A DNA stretch of 5,794 nt, taken from the NCBI GenBank assembly GCA_027349605.1, contig DAIEMM010000163.1:1-5794 (forward strand), written 5' to 3'. A model generated the notes under the pieces. It did not search any database. It was not told the DNA's origin and saw only the letters and a list, made by a program, of their open reading frames with translations. This stretch comes from Anaeromyxobacteraceae bacterium (GTDB lineage Bacteria; Myxococcota; Myxococcia; Myxococcales; Anaeromyxobacteraceae). The translations under genes and the position numbers were made by a program. How positions within the stretch are numbered: position 1 is the first letter of the stretch; every line of letters starts with the position of its first letter. Positions 1 through 5,794 of the stretch are shown here, piece after piece.

Positions 1-1
1 C

Positions 2-1021
2 GAGACGCTCGGGGCCGACTTCGGCGTGGTGGGCGAGGGGGAACGAGCCTGCGCACTCTTCGACGCTCTCGAGGCGGGTCGGGAGGTCGGTTCGTTGCCG
101 GGCGTGGCCGTGGCGGGCGCCCCGGCCCCTCCGGCCGTTCCCCTCGGCAAGGACTTCTCGCCGCGACGAGCCCCGGTCGCCGACAACCCGGCCCTGGGCT
201 TCTACCTGTCCCACGGAGGCATCGTCGGGATCCAGACGCAGAGAGGATGCTCCCTGCGCTGCGTCTACTGCACCTATCCGGGCATCGAGGGAAGCGTGCG
301 CCGGACCTTTCCACCGGAGGCCGTGGCGCGGGAGGCCAAGCAGCTCGAGGCGGCCGGGGCACGTTACCTGTTCCTCACGGATTCCGTCTTCAACGCCGAC
401 CCCGCTCATTGCCTGGCGGTCGCAGACCAGTTCCGGCGTCTTCGCCTGGGCATTCCCTGGGGGGCCTTCTTCGCACCGGTGTCCCCGCCGGACGGCTTCT
501 ACGCGCGCATGGCGGCCGCTGGCTGCACCCACGCGGAGTTCGGGACGGAGTCGCTCTCCGATGCCATGCTGCCGCGCTTCGGCAAGCCATTCGGCTTCGA
601 CGAGGTCCTCGATGCACATGCGGCCGCGCGTTCGGCCGGACTCCACGTCGCGCACTTCATGATCCCGGGAGGCCCCGGCGAGACCCTCCGGACGCTGGAC
701 GAGACCCTGGACCGCTGCGACCAGCTCACCGGCTCCGCGATCTTCTTCTTCTGCGGGATGCGGATCTGTCCGGGGACCGGGCTGGAGAGGCTCGCACGGG
801 CCGCCGGCCAGATCGGTCCGGGGAAGAGCCTTCTCGAGCCCGTGTTCTACGAGCCCCCGGGCCTGCCCCTCGGGACGATCGCCAGCCGGGTGCAGGAGCG
901 CGCCGCGGGGAGACACGGCTGGATCGTGGGCGCGGGGGCGGATCGGGCGGCGACCCTCCTGGCCCGCCTGTACGAGCGCGGTCACACGGGGCCGCTCTGG
1001 GAGAGGCTCGTCGAGGCATGA
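2..1021 (+). CDS. B12-binding/radical SAM protein, 5'-truncated by window edge
   Basis: The reading frame is open from the window edge; the visible part is 339 residues ending at TGA 1019-1021. The first visible residues (ETLGADFGVVGEGERA) look like the end of a cobalamin-binding domain as found in BchE-like class B radical SAM enzymes; most of that domain lies upstream. The radical SAM core follows: the CX3CX2C motif in RGCSLRCVYC has cysteine codons at 248, 260 and 269 and would bind the 4Fe-4S cluster. Downstream come a GTES-type strand (EFGTESLSD, near base 540) and a glycine-rich SAM-contact segment (IPGGPGE, near 664). Family members perform methylations, cyclisations or other radical reactions on unactivated carbons, often on lipids or polyketide-like chains. 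The stop overlaps the start of the deacetylase fusion, and the company of lipid/aryl polyene-type genes suggests it tailors the acyl chain. The substrate is not readable from sequence. The in-frame GTG at 26 is internal, not the start. Confidence 0.88.
   Translation, partial: ETLGADFGVVGEGERACALFDALEAGREVGSLPGVAVAGAPAPPAVPLGKDFSPRRAPVADNPALGFYLSHGGIVGIQTQRGCSLRCVYCTYPGIEGSVRRTFPPEAVAREAKQLEAAGARYLFLTDSVFNADPAHCLAVADQFRRLRLGIPWGAFFAPVSPPDGFYARMAAAGCTHAEFGTESLSDAMLPRFGKPFGFDEVLDAHAAARSAGLHVAHFMIPGGPGETLRTLDETLDRCDQLTGSAIFFFCGMRICPGTGLERLARAAGQIGPGKSLLEPVFYEPPGLPLGTIASRVQERAAGRHGWIVGAGADRAATLLARLYERGHTGPLWERLVEA
999..1021 (+). promoter_or_regulatory. ATGA start/stop overlap with Shine-Dalgarno-like site, radical SAM to deacetylase
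   Basis: The deacetylase ATG (1018-1020) overlaps the radical SAM stop TGA (1019-1021). A purine-rich GGGAGAGG at 999-1006 lies 11 bases before the ATG and is a plausible ribosome binding site. The arrangement suggests translational coupling. Confidence 0.7.
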
Positions 1022-2502
1022 GCGGGATCCCGTCACGCGCGCACGCGGCTGCCGGCGGGGCGTTCGTCTCGGCGGCGCTCCTCGCCCTCGTCCACCCGCT
1101 CGCCGCGACGATCCCGCTCGCACTCTTCGTCCTGGCCTGCCTGCTCGCGCCGTTCTTCCCGGGCTGGGGGTTCTTCGTGCCCACGGCGACCCACGGCCCG
1201 CGCACGCGACGCGCCGTGGCCGTCACCTTCGACGACGGACCCGATCCCCGGACGTTGCCGGCCCTGCTCGGGCTGCTCGCTCGGGAGAAGGTCCCCGCGA
1301 CCTTCTTCGTCGTCGGACGCAGCGCCGCCGCCCATCCCACCCTCGTCCGCGAGATCGTCGAGGCGGGACACGAGGTCGGAAACCACTCCCAGACACACGA
1401 CCCATTCCTCATGCTGCGTTCCCGCAGGCGGGTGGAGGCGGACATCGGGGAATGCCAGGGCGTCCTCGCGCGGGTCGGCGTGACCCCTCTCGTCTTCCGG
1501 CCCCCGGCCGGGATCACGAACCCTCGCCTCCTGGGGGCGTTGCGCCGCCACGGGCTGGCCTGCGTCACCTTCAGTTGCCGTCCCCTGGATTTCGGGAACC
1601 GGCGCCTGAAGGGGCTGAAGCACCGCGTCCTGGGTCGCGTGCGTCCCGGCGACATCGTGGTGCTGCACGACCGGCTGCCCCCGGACGTGCCGATCGCTCC
1701 CTGGCTCGAGGAGGTCGCCGGGATCCTCGACGGGCTCCGGGAGAAGGGGCTGCGGGTGGCCCCCCTTTCCGAGCTCGTCGGCTTCGGGGTCATGCGAACC
1801 GATCCTCCCGCTCCGGCGGATGATGCGTCGCGGGCTCCCCAGGCGCCTCCTGGCCCACCGACCGGCGGCGCCTGGCAGGCGATCGCGAGCGGAGCTCCGG
1901 GAGCGGCGCGCGCGCTGTTCTTCGGAGCGTTCCCGCTCCTCGTCGCCGGGGGTGTCGCGCTCGTCGGTGCCCGGGGCACCGCGCTCCTGCTCCTGGCGAC
2001 GCTCGCCGTCGCCCGGGTCGGCTCCCGGTCCACGGCCTCGCACCCGCACCCCTTCGCTGGCCTCTGGCTCACGGGCGCCGCGCTCCTCGCGCTGGCCGCC
2101 GCGCTCGACGACACCCGATTCATGCTGGCGTACCCGTCCGTCGTGAACGCCGTGCTCCTCGGCACTTTCGCGCTCTCCCTCCGAAGTGGCCAGCCGGTGG
2201 TGGAACGCCTTGCGCGCCAGATCACTCCCGACCTTCTCCCCGCCGAGGTGCGATACTGCCGGACGGTGACCGTCGTCTGGTGCGCCTTCTTCGCGTCGAA
2301 TGGCTCCGTGGCCACGGCGCTGGCACTCTGGGCACCCCGCAGCTGGTGGGCTGCCTACTGCGGCGCAATTTCCTACCTGCTGGTGGGCACCTTGTTCGCG
2401 GTCGAATACCTCGTCCGGAAGCGGCGCTTCGGCCGCTATGGACGAGGCCCGATCGACCGATTCCTCGCCCGGTTCCTGGGAAGCGAGGTTGTCTCCTCGT
2501 GA
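1018..2502 (+). CDS. NodB-type polysaccharide deacetylase fused to COG4648 (ApeG-like) membrane domain
   Basis: 494 residues. ATG 1018 is chosen because it overlaps the preceding stop (ATGA); the frame stays open back to 247, but that stretch lies inside the radical SAM gene. Residues 12-50 are hydrophobic (one long or two short membrane helices). Residues 66-255 form a NodB carbohydrate esterase 4 domain with all main motifs: TFDDGP (70-75; D72 base, D73 metal), HSQTH (123-127; metal His123 and His127), RPPAG (161-165), a motif-4 Asp191 and LHD (216-218). It should remove N-acetyl or similar acyl groups from a sugar. A Pro/Ala-rich linker (about 260-290) leads to six predicted helices (about 296-315, 318-333, 346-363, 369-388, 415-435, 442-464) matching COG4648, the membrane protein of aryl polyene clusters, with typical YPSVVN, EVRYCR and VEYLVRKRR segments. 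COG4648 has no settled biochemical role. No stop or frameshift separates the halves. Met259 (base 1792) could in principle start a separate membrane protein. Confidence 0.87.
   Translation: MSGIPSRAHAAAGGAFVSAALLALVHPLAATIPLALFVLACLLAPFFPGWGFFVPTATHGPRTRRAVAVTFDDGPDPRTLPALLGLLAREKVPATFFVVGRSAAAHPTLVREIVEAGHEVGNHSQTHDPFLMLRSRRRVEADIGECQGVLARVGVTPLVFRPPAGITNPRLLGALRRHGLACVTFSCRPLDFGNRRLKGLKHRVLGRVRPGDIVVLHDRLPPDVPIAPWLEEVAGILDGLREKGLRVAPLSELVGFGVMRTDPPAPADDASRAPQAPPGPPTGGAWQAIASGAPGAARALFFGAFPLLVAGGVALVGARGTALLLLATLAVARVGSRSTASHPHPFAGLWLTGAALLALAAALDDTRFMLAYPSVVNAVLLGTFALSLRSGQPVVERLARQITPDLLPAEVRYCRTVTVVWCAFFASNGSVATALALWAPRSWWAAYCGAISYLLVGTLFAVEYLVRKRRFGRYGRGPIDRFLARFLGSEVVSS
2485..2502 (+). 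promoter_or_regulatory. GTGA start/stop overlap, deacetylase fusion to ligase fusion
   Basis: GTG 2499-2501 overlaps TGA 2500-2502. GAGG at 2485-2488, 10 bases upstream, is a modest ribosome binding site. The non-ATG start is chosen because the ligase homology begins only a few residues later and the overlap matches the other three junctions. Confidence 0.65.
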
Positions 2503-4184
2503 AGCGGATTCTCGAGCACGCCCCGGGAGACCCCGTCGCCGTCGGACCCGGCGGAGTCCTTACCGCGGCCGAGCTGGTGGCGGACGCCGGGCGGGTCGCT
2601 GCGGGACTCCTGGATCTCGAACCCGGCGCCGTCGCGCTCCACTGCTCCGACCGGTACCTCTTCGCCGCGGCCCTGCTCGGCGCCTGGCAGGCGGGGCGCC
2701 CCGTCTTCCTGCCGCAGAACGGGCAGCCGGACACGCTCCGGGCGCTCCGGGAGGACCCCGACGTCCGGATCCTCCTCCACGAACGCACGGGGAGCGCCGA
2801 GGGGATCCACATCGGCGCCCTCCTGGCCCGTTCCGTCCCGCCGGCGCCCTGGACCGGGATCGATCCGGACCGGCACCTGGTCACCGTGCTGACCTCGGGA
2901 AGCACCGGGAGCAGCCAGCGTTGCCCCAAGACCGGCGTTCAACTCCTGGGCGAGGCGACGGTGCTCGCTCGCGTGTTCGGCGTGGGGCGTGGCGCTCGCA
3001 TCCTGGCGACGGCCCCTCCCCACCACATCTACGGTCTCCTCTTCGGTGTCCTCCTGCCGCTCAGGGCCGGGGGGGTCATCGTCCGCGACACGCCCCTCCA
3101 CGCGGAGTCGGTCGTCGCATCCTTGCGCCGATACGCAGCCACCCACCTCGTGAGCGTGCCCGCCCACCTCGCGGCACTCGCCGGGGTGGACGACGCCCCT
3201 CCCCTCGCGTGCGTGTTCTCGTCCAGCGCTCCCCTTCCCCCCAGCACGTCCGAGGCGCTCCGGGTGCGAACCGGATGGCGGGTCGTGGAAGTCTACGGCT
3301 CGACGGAGACCGGCGGGGTCGCCTGGAGGAGCGGCGCGGAGCCGTGGCGTCCGCTTCCCGGGGTATCGGTCTCCGCCGCGGACGGCGGCCGGATCCTCCT
3401 CTCGTCTCCGTTCCTTCCCTCGGGAACCGGTCCCCATCTCGGCGCGGACTCGATCTCGCTGGTCGAGGGAGGCGGCTTCCACCTCCTGGGACGGATGGAC
3501 GGCGTCGCGAAGATCGCCGGGAAGCGCGTGTCCCTCCGGGAGATCGAGGATCTCCTCCTCCGGGTACCCGGGGTGCGGGATTCCGCCGTGGTCGTCCGCC
3601 CCTCCAGCAGCCCCCGCGGAGAGGAGATCTGGGTGGCCGTGGCCGCTGACGGGGTCACCTTGGCCGGGTTGCGAGCTGCCCTCTCCGGTTGGCTCGACCC
3701 GGTCGCCATGCCACGCCGCATCCGGATCCTGCAAGCCCTCCCCCGAGGGGAGACCGGCAAGCTCGTTCACGAGCGCCTCCTCGAGCTGTTCCGGGACGAC
3801 GAGCTGCCCCCGACGCGGACGATGGAGCCGCTCGAGGATCGTTCGTCCGCCGGCGAAGGGACGGAGGTACGCGTGCTGCGCTTCCTGGTGCCTCCGGATC
3901 TCCTGTATTTCCGTGGGCACTTCGACGGCGATCCGATCCTTCCCGCGGTCGTCAAGCTCGATGGCCTCGTCCTCCGGCAGATCGAGCGGATCTGGCCGGA
4001 ACTCGGCGCCCCCCGGCAGGCGCTCCGGCTCAAGTTCAAGCGTCCGGTCAGGCCCGGGGAGCACCTGGAGCTGCGGCTCCAGCTGGACGCGTCCAGGCCC
4101 GCCGTGACGTTCGGCATCGAGGGCGGGGCCGGGCCTTGCGCCTCCGGAACCCTGCTGTTCGGCGCGACCGCGAGGGTTCCATGA
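2499..4184 (+). CDS. AMP-ligase (ApeH-type acyl/aryl adenylating enzyme) fused to ApeI-type hot-dog dehydratase
   Basis: 561 residues. The start is GTG 2499, overlapping the previous TGA (GTGA); a longer in-frame reading upstream would lie within the membrane-domain gene. Residues 1-430 form a compact ANL-superfamily adenylation domain: P-loop TSGSTG at 132-137 with PK at 143-144, YGSTE at 266-270, Asp317 at the usual TGD position, hinge region GRMDG...GKRVS at 331-345, and the C-terminal catalytic Lys421 in PRGETGKL. It should activate a carboxylic acid as acyl-AMP and pass it to CoA or ACP. After an acidic linker (431-455), residues 456-561 form a FabA/FabZ-like hot-dog domain with GHFDGDP; His474 and Asp488 are 14 residues apart, as in the FabA His/Asp and FabZ His/Glu pairs. 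That domain would dehydrate 3-hydroxyacyl-ACP. In E. coli-type aryl polyene loci these are separate ApeH and ApeI proteins. Substrate (aryl starter or fatty acid) cannot be told. Confidence 0.88.
   Translation: MKRILEHAPGDPVAVGPGGVLTAAELVADAGRVAAGLLDLEPGAVALHCSDRYLFAAALLGAWQAGRPVFLPQNGQPDTLRALREDPDVRILLHERTGSAEGIHIGALLARSVPPAPWTGIDPDRHLVTVLTSGSTGSSQRCPKTGVQLLGEATVLARVFGVGRGARILATAPPHHIYGLLFGVLLPLRAGGVIVRDTPLHAESVVASLRRYAATHLVSVPAHLAALAGVDDAPPLACVFSSSAPLPPSTSEALRVRTGWRVVEVYGSTETGGVAWRSGAEPWRPLPGVSVSAADGGRILLSSPFLPSGTGPHLGADSISLVEGGGFHLLGRMDGVAKIAGKRVSLREIEDLLLRVPGVRDSAVVVRPSSSPRGEEIWVAVAADGVTLAGLRAALSGWLDPVAMPRRIRILQALPRGETGKLVHERLLELFRDDELPPTRTMEPLEDRSSAGEGTEVRVLRFLVPPDLLYFRGHFDGDPILPAVVKLDGLVLRQIERIWPELGAPRQALRLKFKRPVRPGEHLELRLQLDASRPAVTFGIEGGAGPCASGTLLFGATARVP
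4172..4184 (+). promoter_or_regulatory. ATGA start/stop overlap with GAGG, ligase to glycosyltransferase
   Basis: ATG 4181-4183 overlaps TGA 4182-4184. GAGGG at 4172-4176 lies about 5 bases before the ATG, a good Shine-Dalgarno spacing. It supports this start and coupled translation. Confidence 0.7.
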
Positions 4185-4918
4185 CCGAGCTCCGCGTCTG
4201 CGGCCTGGTCCCCACGTTCGACAACCCACGGACCATCCGGGAGGTCGTTAACCAGGTACGCGCCCACATCCCGGACGTCATCGTCGTGGACGACGGAAGC
4301 GCCGACCCCGGTCGCATCGAGGTCGAGGCGCTGGCCCGGGACGGGCTCGCCCGGGTTCTCCGGCGCTCCCGGAACGGCGGCAAGGGAGCCGCGGTCAAGG
4401 ACGGGCTTCGGTTCGCTGCCGAGCTCGGCTTCACGCACTGCCTGCAGATCGACGCCGATGGCCAGCACGAAGCCGGCGACATCCCCCGTCTTCTCGATGC
4501 GTCCAGGACTCGACCGGACGCGCTGATCCTGGGCCAGCCCGTGTTCGACGGCTCCGCCCCTTCCCTGCGGCGCAAGGCGCGGCTCATCAGCCGCTTCTTG
4601 ACCGATCTACAGACCGGCAAGCGGGTGATCCAGGACCCGCTCTGTGGATTCCGGGTCTACCCGGTCCAGGCGGCGATCGGCGTCGAGGGATGTGGCGATC
4701 GCATGGACTTCGACATCGAGATCGCGGTTCGGATGATCTGGCACGGGTGTCCCGTCGTGAACGTGCCGACCCTGGTTCGCTACATGACGGCCGCCGAAGG
4801 CGGGGTGTCCCACTTCAGGATGGTCCGGGACAACCTCCTCATCAGCTGGGCACACACCAAGCTGTGCGCCGGCGCGCTCGCCCGTCTGATGACGGGGCGC
4901 CCCCTGAGGCCCGCATGA
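4181..4918 (+). CDS. Family 2 glycosyltransferase of the aryl polyene cluster type
   Basis: 245 residues, starting at ATG 4181, which overlaps the ligase stop (ATGA) and follows a GAGG at 4172-4175. This is a GT-A fold of the dolichyl-phosphate mannosyltransferase-like GT2 group: VPTFDN at 10-15, the nucleotide-binding VVDDGS at 35-40, GGKGAAVKDG at 66-75, and the metal-binding DAD triad at 91-93 in QIDADGQH. The acceptor-side segment DPLCGFRVYP (152-161) and the MDFDIEIAVR stretch (175-184) are typical of the group. The GQPVFDGSAPSLRRKAR segment (118-134) resembles GT2 proteins from aryl polyene loci. No membrane helix is evident, so it is likely cytosolic or membrane-associated. It should transfer a sugar from a nucleotide-sugar to a lipid or polyprenyl-phosphate acceptor. 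In E. coli-type clusters, as I recall, the counterpart is joined to an acyltransferase in one protein; here the acyltransferase is the next gene. Confidence 0.9.
   Translation: MTELRVCGLVPTFDNPRTIREVVNQVRAHIPDVIVVDDGSADPGRIEVEALARDGLARVLRRSRNGGKGAAVKDGLRFAAELGFTHCLQIDADGQHEAGDIPRLLDASRTRPDALILGQPVFDGSAPSLRRKARLISRFLTDLQTGKRVIQDPLCGFRVYPVQAAIGVEGCGDRMDFDIEIAVRMIWHGCPVVNVPTLVRYMTAAEGGVSHFRMVRDNLLISWAHTKLCAGALARLMTGRPLRPA
4906..4918 (+). promoter_or_regulatory. ATGA start/stop overlap with GAGG, glycosyltransferase to acyltransferase
   Basis: ATG 4915-4917 overlaps TGA 4916-4918. GAGG at 4906-4909 has a 5-base spacer, the same geometry as the preceding junction, and decides the acyltransferase start. 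Confidence 0.7.
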
Positions 4919-5794
4919 CGGCCACCGCAAGCACGCGCTGGCAGGAGGTGGGCGAGAAGGGCTCGGCGGCGGGGATCGGCCTGCTCTTCCGGCTCGGAAC
5001 CCTGTTCGGCAGGCGCATCCCGGGGCTCATCCTGCCCCTCGTCGCCGCGTGGTACGTCGTGCTTCACCCTTCCGTCCGACGGGCCTCGCAGGACTACCTC
5101 CGGCGCCTCCAGGGTCGGGCCCGGCTCCGCGACGTCTACCGTCACGTGCATTGCTTCGCTCGTGTGGTCCTGGACCGGCTCTTCATGGTCCGGGGCGACT
5201 TCCGGCCGTTCCAGATCACGTTCGAGGGCCAGGAGCACCTGGAGTCGCTCCGCGCGCGGAGCCGCGGCGCCCTGATCATCGTCTCCCACCTCGGCAGCTT
5301 CGAGGTCCTTCGCGCGCTGTCCGTGGAACGTGCATTCCCCGTCAGCATCCTCGGCTACTTCCGGAACGCGAACCTCATCAACACCGCCCTCCGCCGCGTG
5401 AACCCGGCGGTCGACACCCGCCTCATCGAGATCCGGCCAGGAGACGGGAGCTTCGTCTTCGAGGTCGAGCGATGCATCTCGGAAGGCCAGCTCGTCGGGA
5501 CCATGGGGGACCGCGTGGGCTTCGACGGGAAGCATGCCCGCGCGACGTTCCTGGGATCGGACGCGAGCTTCCCGACGGGACCGTACCTGCTCGCGGCGGC
5601 CCTCCGCTGTCCCGTCTACCTGGCGTTCGGTCTCTACCGGGAGCCGAACCGCTACGAGCTGCACTGCGAGCCGTTCGCGGAGCGGGTCGAGCTGCCGCGC
5701 GCCGCGCGGGCGGAGGCGCTCCAGGCCTACGTCCGTAGATATGCCGCCCGCCTCGAGCACCACTGCCGTCTGGCTCCCTACAACTGGTTCAACT
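4915..5794 (+). CDS. LpxL/COG4261-type lysophospholipid acyltransferase, 3' end cut by window edge
   Basis: 293 residues are visible, from ATG 4915 (overlapping the glycosyltransferase stop, with GAGG at 4906-4909) to the window end without a stop. The protein matches the LpxL/HtrB-like acyltransferases (COG4261) found beside aryl polyene genes. A hydrophobic segment at about 36-50 probably anchors it to the inner membrane. The catalytic HX4E motif is SHLGSFE (124-130; His125, Glu130). GDR at 198-200 and FPTGPYLLA at 219-227 form the acyl-substrate region. The last visible residues (LAPYNWFN) are the usual C-terminal signature of this family, so probably only some 10-20 residues are missing. 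It would transfer the finished acyl chain from ACP to a lipid or glycolipid acceptor, the likely anchoring step of the pathway. The acceptor is unknown; the neighbouring glycosyltransferase hints at a sugar-bearing one. Confidence 0.9.
   Translation, partial: MTATASTRWQEVGEKGSAAGIGLLFRLGTLFGRRIPGLILPLVAAWYVVLHPSVRRASQDYLRRLQGRARLRDVYRHVHCFARVVLDRLFMVRGDFRPFQITFEGQEHLESLRARSRGALIIVSHLGSFEVLRALSVERAFPVSILGYFRNANLINTALRRVNPAVDTRLIEIRPGDGSFVFEVERCISEGQLVGTMGDRVGFDGKHARATFLGSDASFPTGPYLLAAALRCPVYLAFGLYREPNRYELHCEPFAERVELPRAARAEALQAYVRRYAARLEHHCRLAPYNWFN

Noticed and set aside
247..1017. Upstream in-frame extension of the deacetylase gene to ATG 247
   Set aside because: This stretch is Arg-rich shadow sequence overlapping the radical SAM core; ATG 1018 fits the overlap pattern and the membrane-anchor start.
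726..2315. 529-residue open frame on the - strand, with a 338-residue one at 1033-2049
   Set aside because: Low-complexity Arg/Ser/Pro/Gly-rich translation lying opposite a gene with intact catalytic motifs; typical antisense shadow of high-GC coding DNA.
1792..2502. Separate COG4648 gene starting at Met259 (ATG 1792)
   Set aside because: No stop ends the deacetylase before this point and only a weak GGGG precedes the ATG; all other gene boundaries here are start/stop overlaps. A minor internal start cannot be excluded.
2436..4229. 597-residue open frame on the - strand
   Set aside because: Antisense to the ligase-dehydratase gene, with no recognisable domain and a composition expected from GC-rich codon bias.
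4780..5763. 327-residue open frame on the - strand
   Set aside because: Lies opposite the acyltransferase, whose HX4E motif, GDR and NWFN signatures show that the + strand is coding.
1..5794. Promoters, terminators, CRISPR, tRNA, insertion sequences or repeats
   Set aside because: There are no non-coding gaps between genes, and I saw no convincing repeat arrays, cloverleaf or hairpin-plus-T-run signals.

Overview
This window is wall-to-wall coding DNA on the + strand from a high-GC bacterium (about 70% G+C by eye, with strong G/C bias at third codon positions). The gene families (LpxL-type acyltransferase, ApeG/ApeH/ApeI-type proteins) point to a Gram-negative or otherwise diderm lineage. 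Myxococcota or other former Deltaproteobacteria, Acidobacteriota, Gemmatimonadota and Eisenbacteria-like groups would all fit, and the sequence alone does not decide.

Layout: (1) bases 2-1021, the 3' part of a B12-binding/radical SAM protein with an intact CX3CX2C cluster motif. (2) 1018-2502, a fusion of a NodB-type polysaccharide deacetylase with a COG4648 (ApeG-like) multi-pass membrane domain. (3) 2499-4184, a fusion of an ApeH-type acyl/aryl adenylating enzyme with an ApeI-type FabA/FabZ-like hot-dog dehydratase. (4) 4181-4918, a soluble family 2 glycosyltransferase. (5) 4915 to the window end, an LpxL/COG4261-type acyltransferase that is nearly complete at its 3' end. All four junctions are 4-base start/stop overlaps (ATGA, GTGA, ATGA, ATGA), so this is one translationally coupled operon running off both ends. 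There are no intergenic gaps, tRNAs, terminators, repeats or mobile elements.

The set COG4648 membrane protein + AMP-ligase + dehydratase + GT2 + LpxL-like acyltransferase is the accessory core of aryl polyene (APE), xanthomonadin and related lipid gene clusters. In such clusters a starter acid is activated, extended by ketosynthases on ACPs, dehydrated to a polyene, and attached to a membrane lipid or glycolipid. Ketosynthases, ACPs, ketoreductase, thioesterase, LolA-like protein and MMPL exporter are not in the window and would be expected next to it. What differs from the textbook APE locus is the radical SAM/B12 enzyme, the polysaccharide deacetylase, and the two domain fusions. Together they suggest a modified polyene or other acyl lipid carrying a sugar that is deacetylated. 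The product is an inference; the families of the five genes are well supported by motifs.
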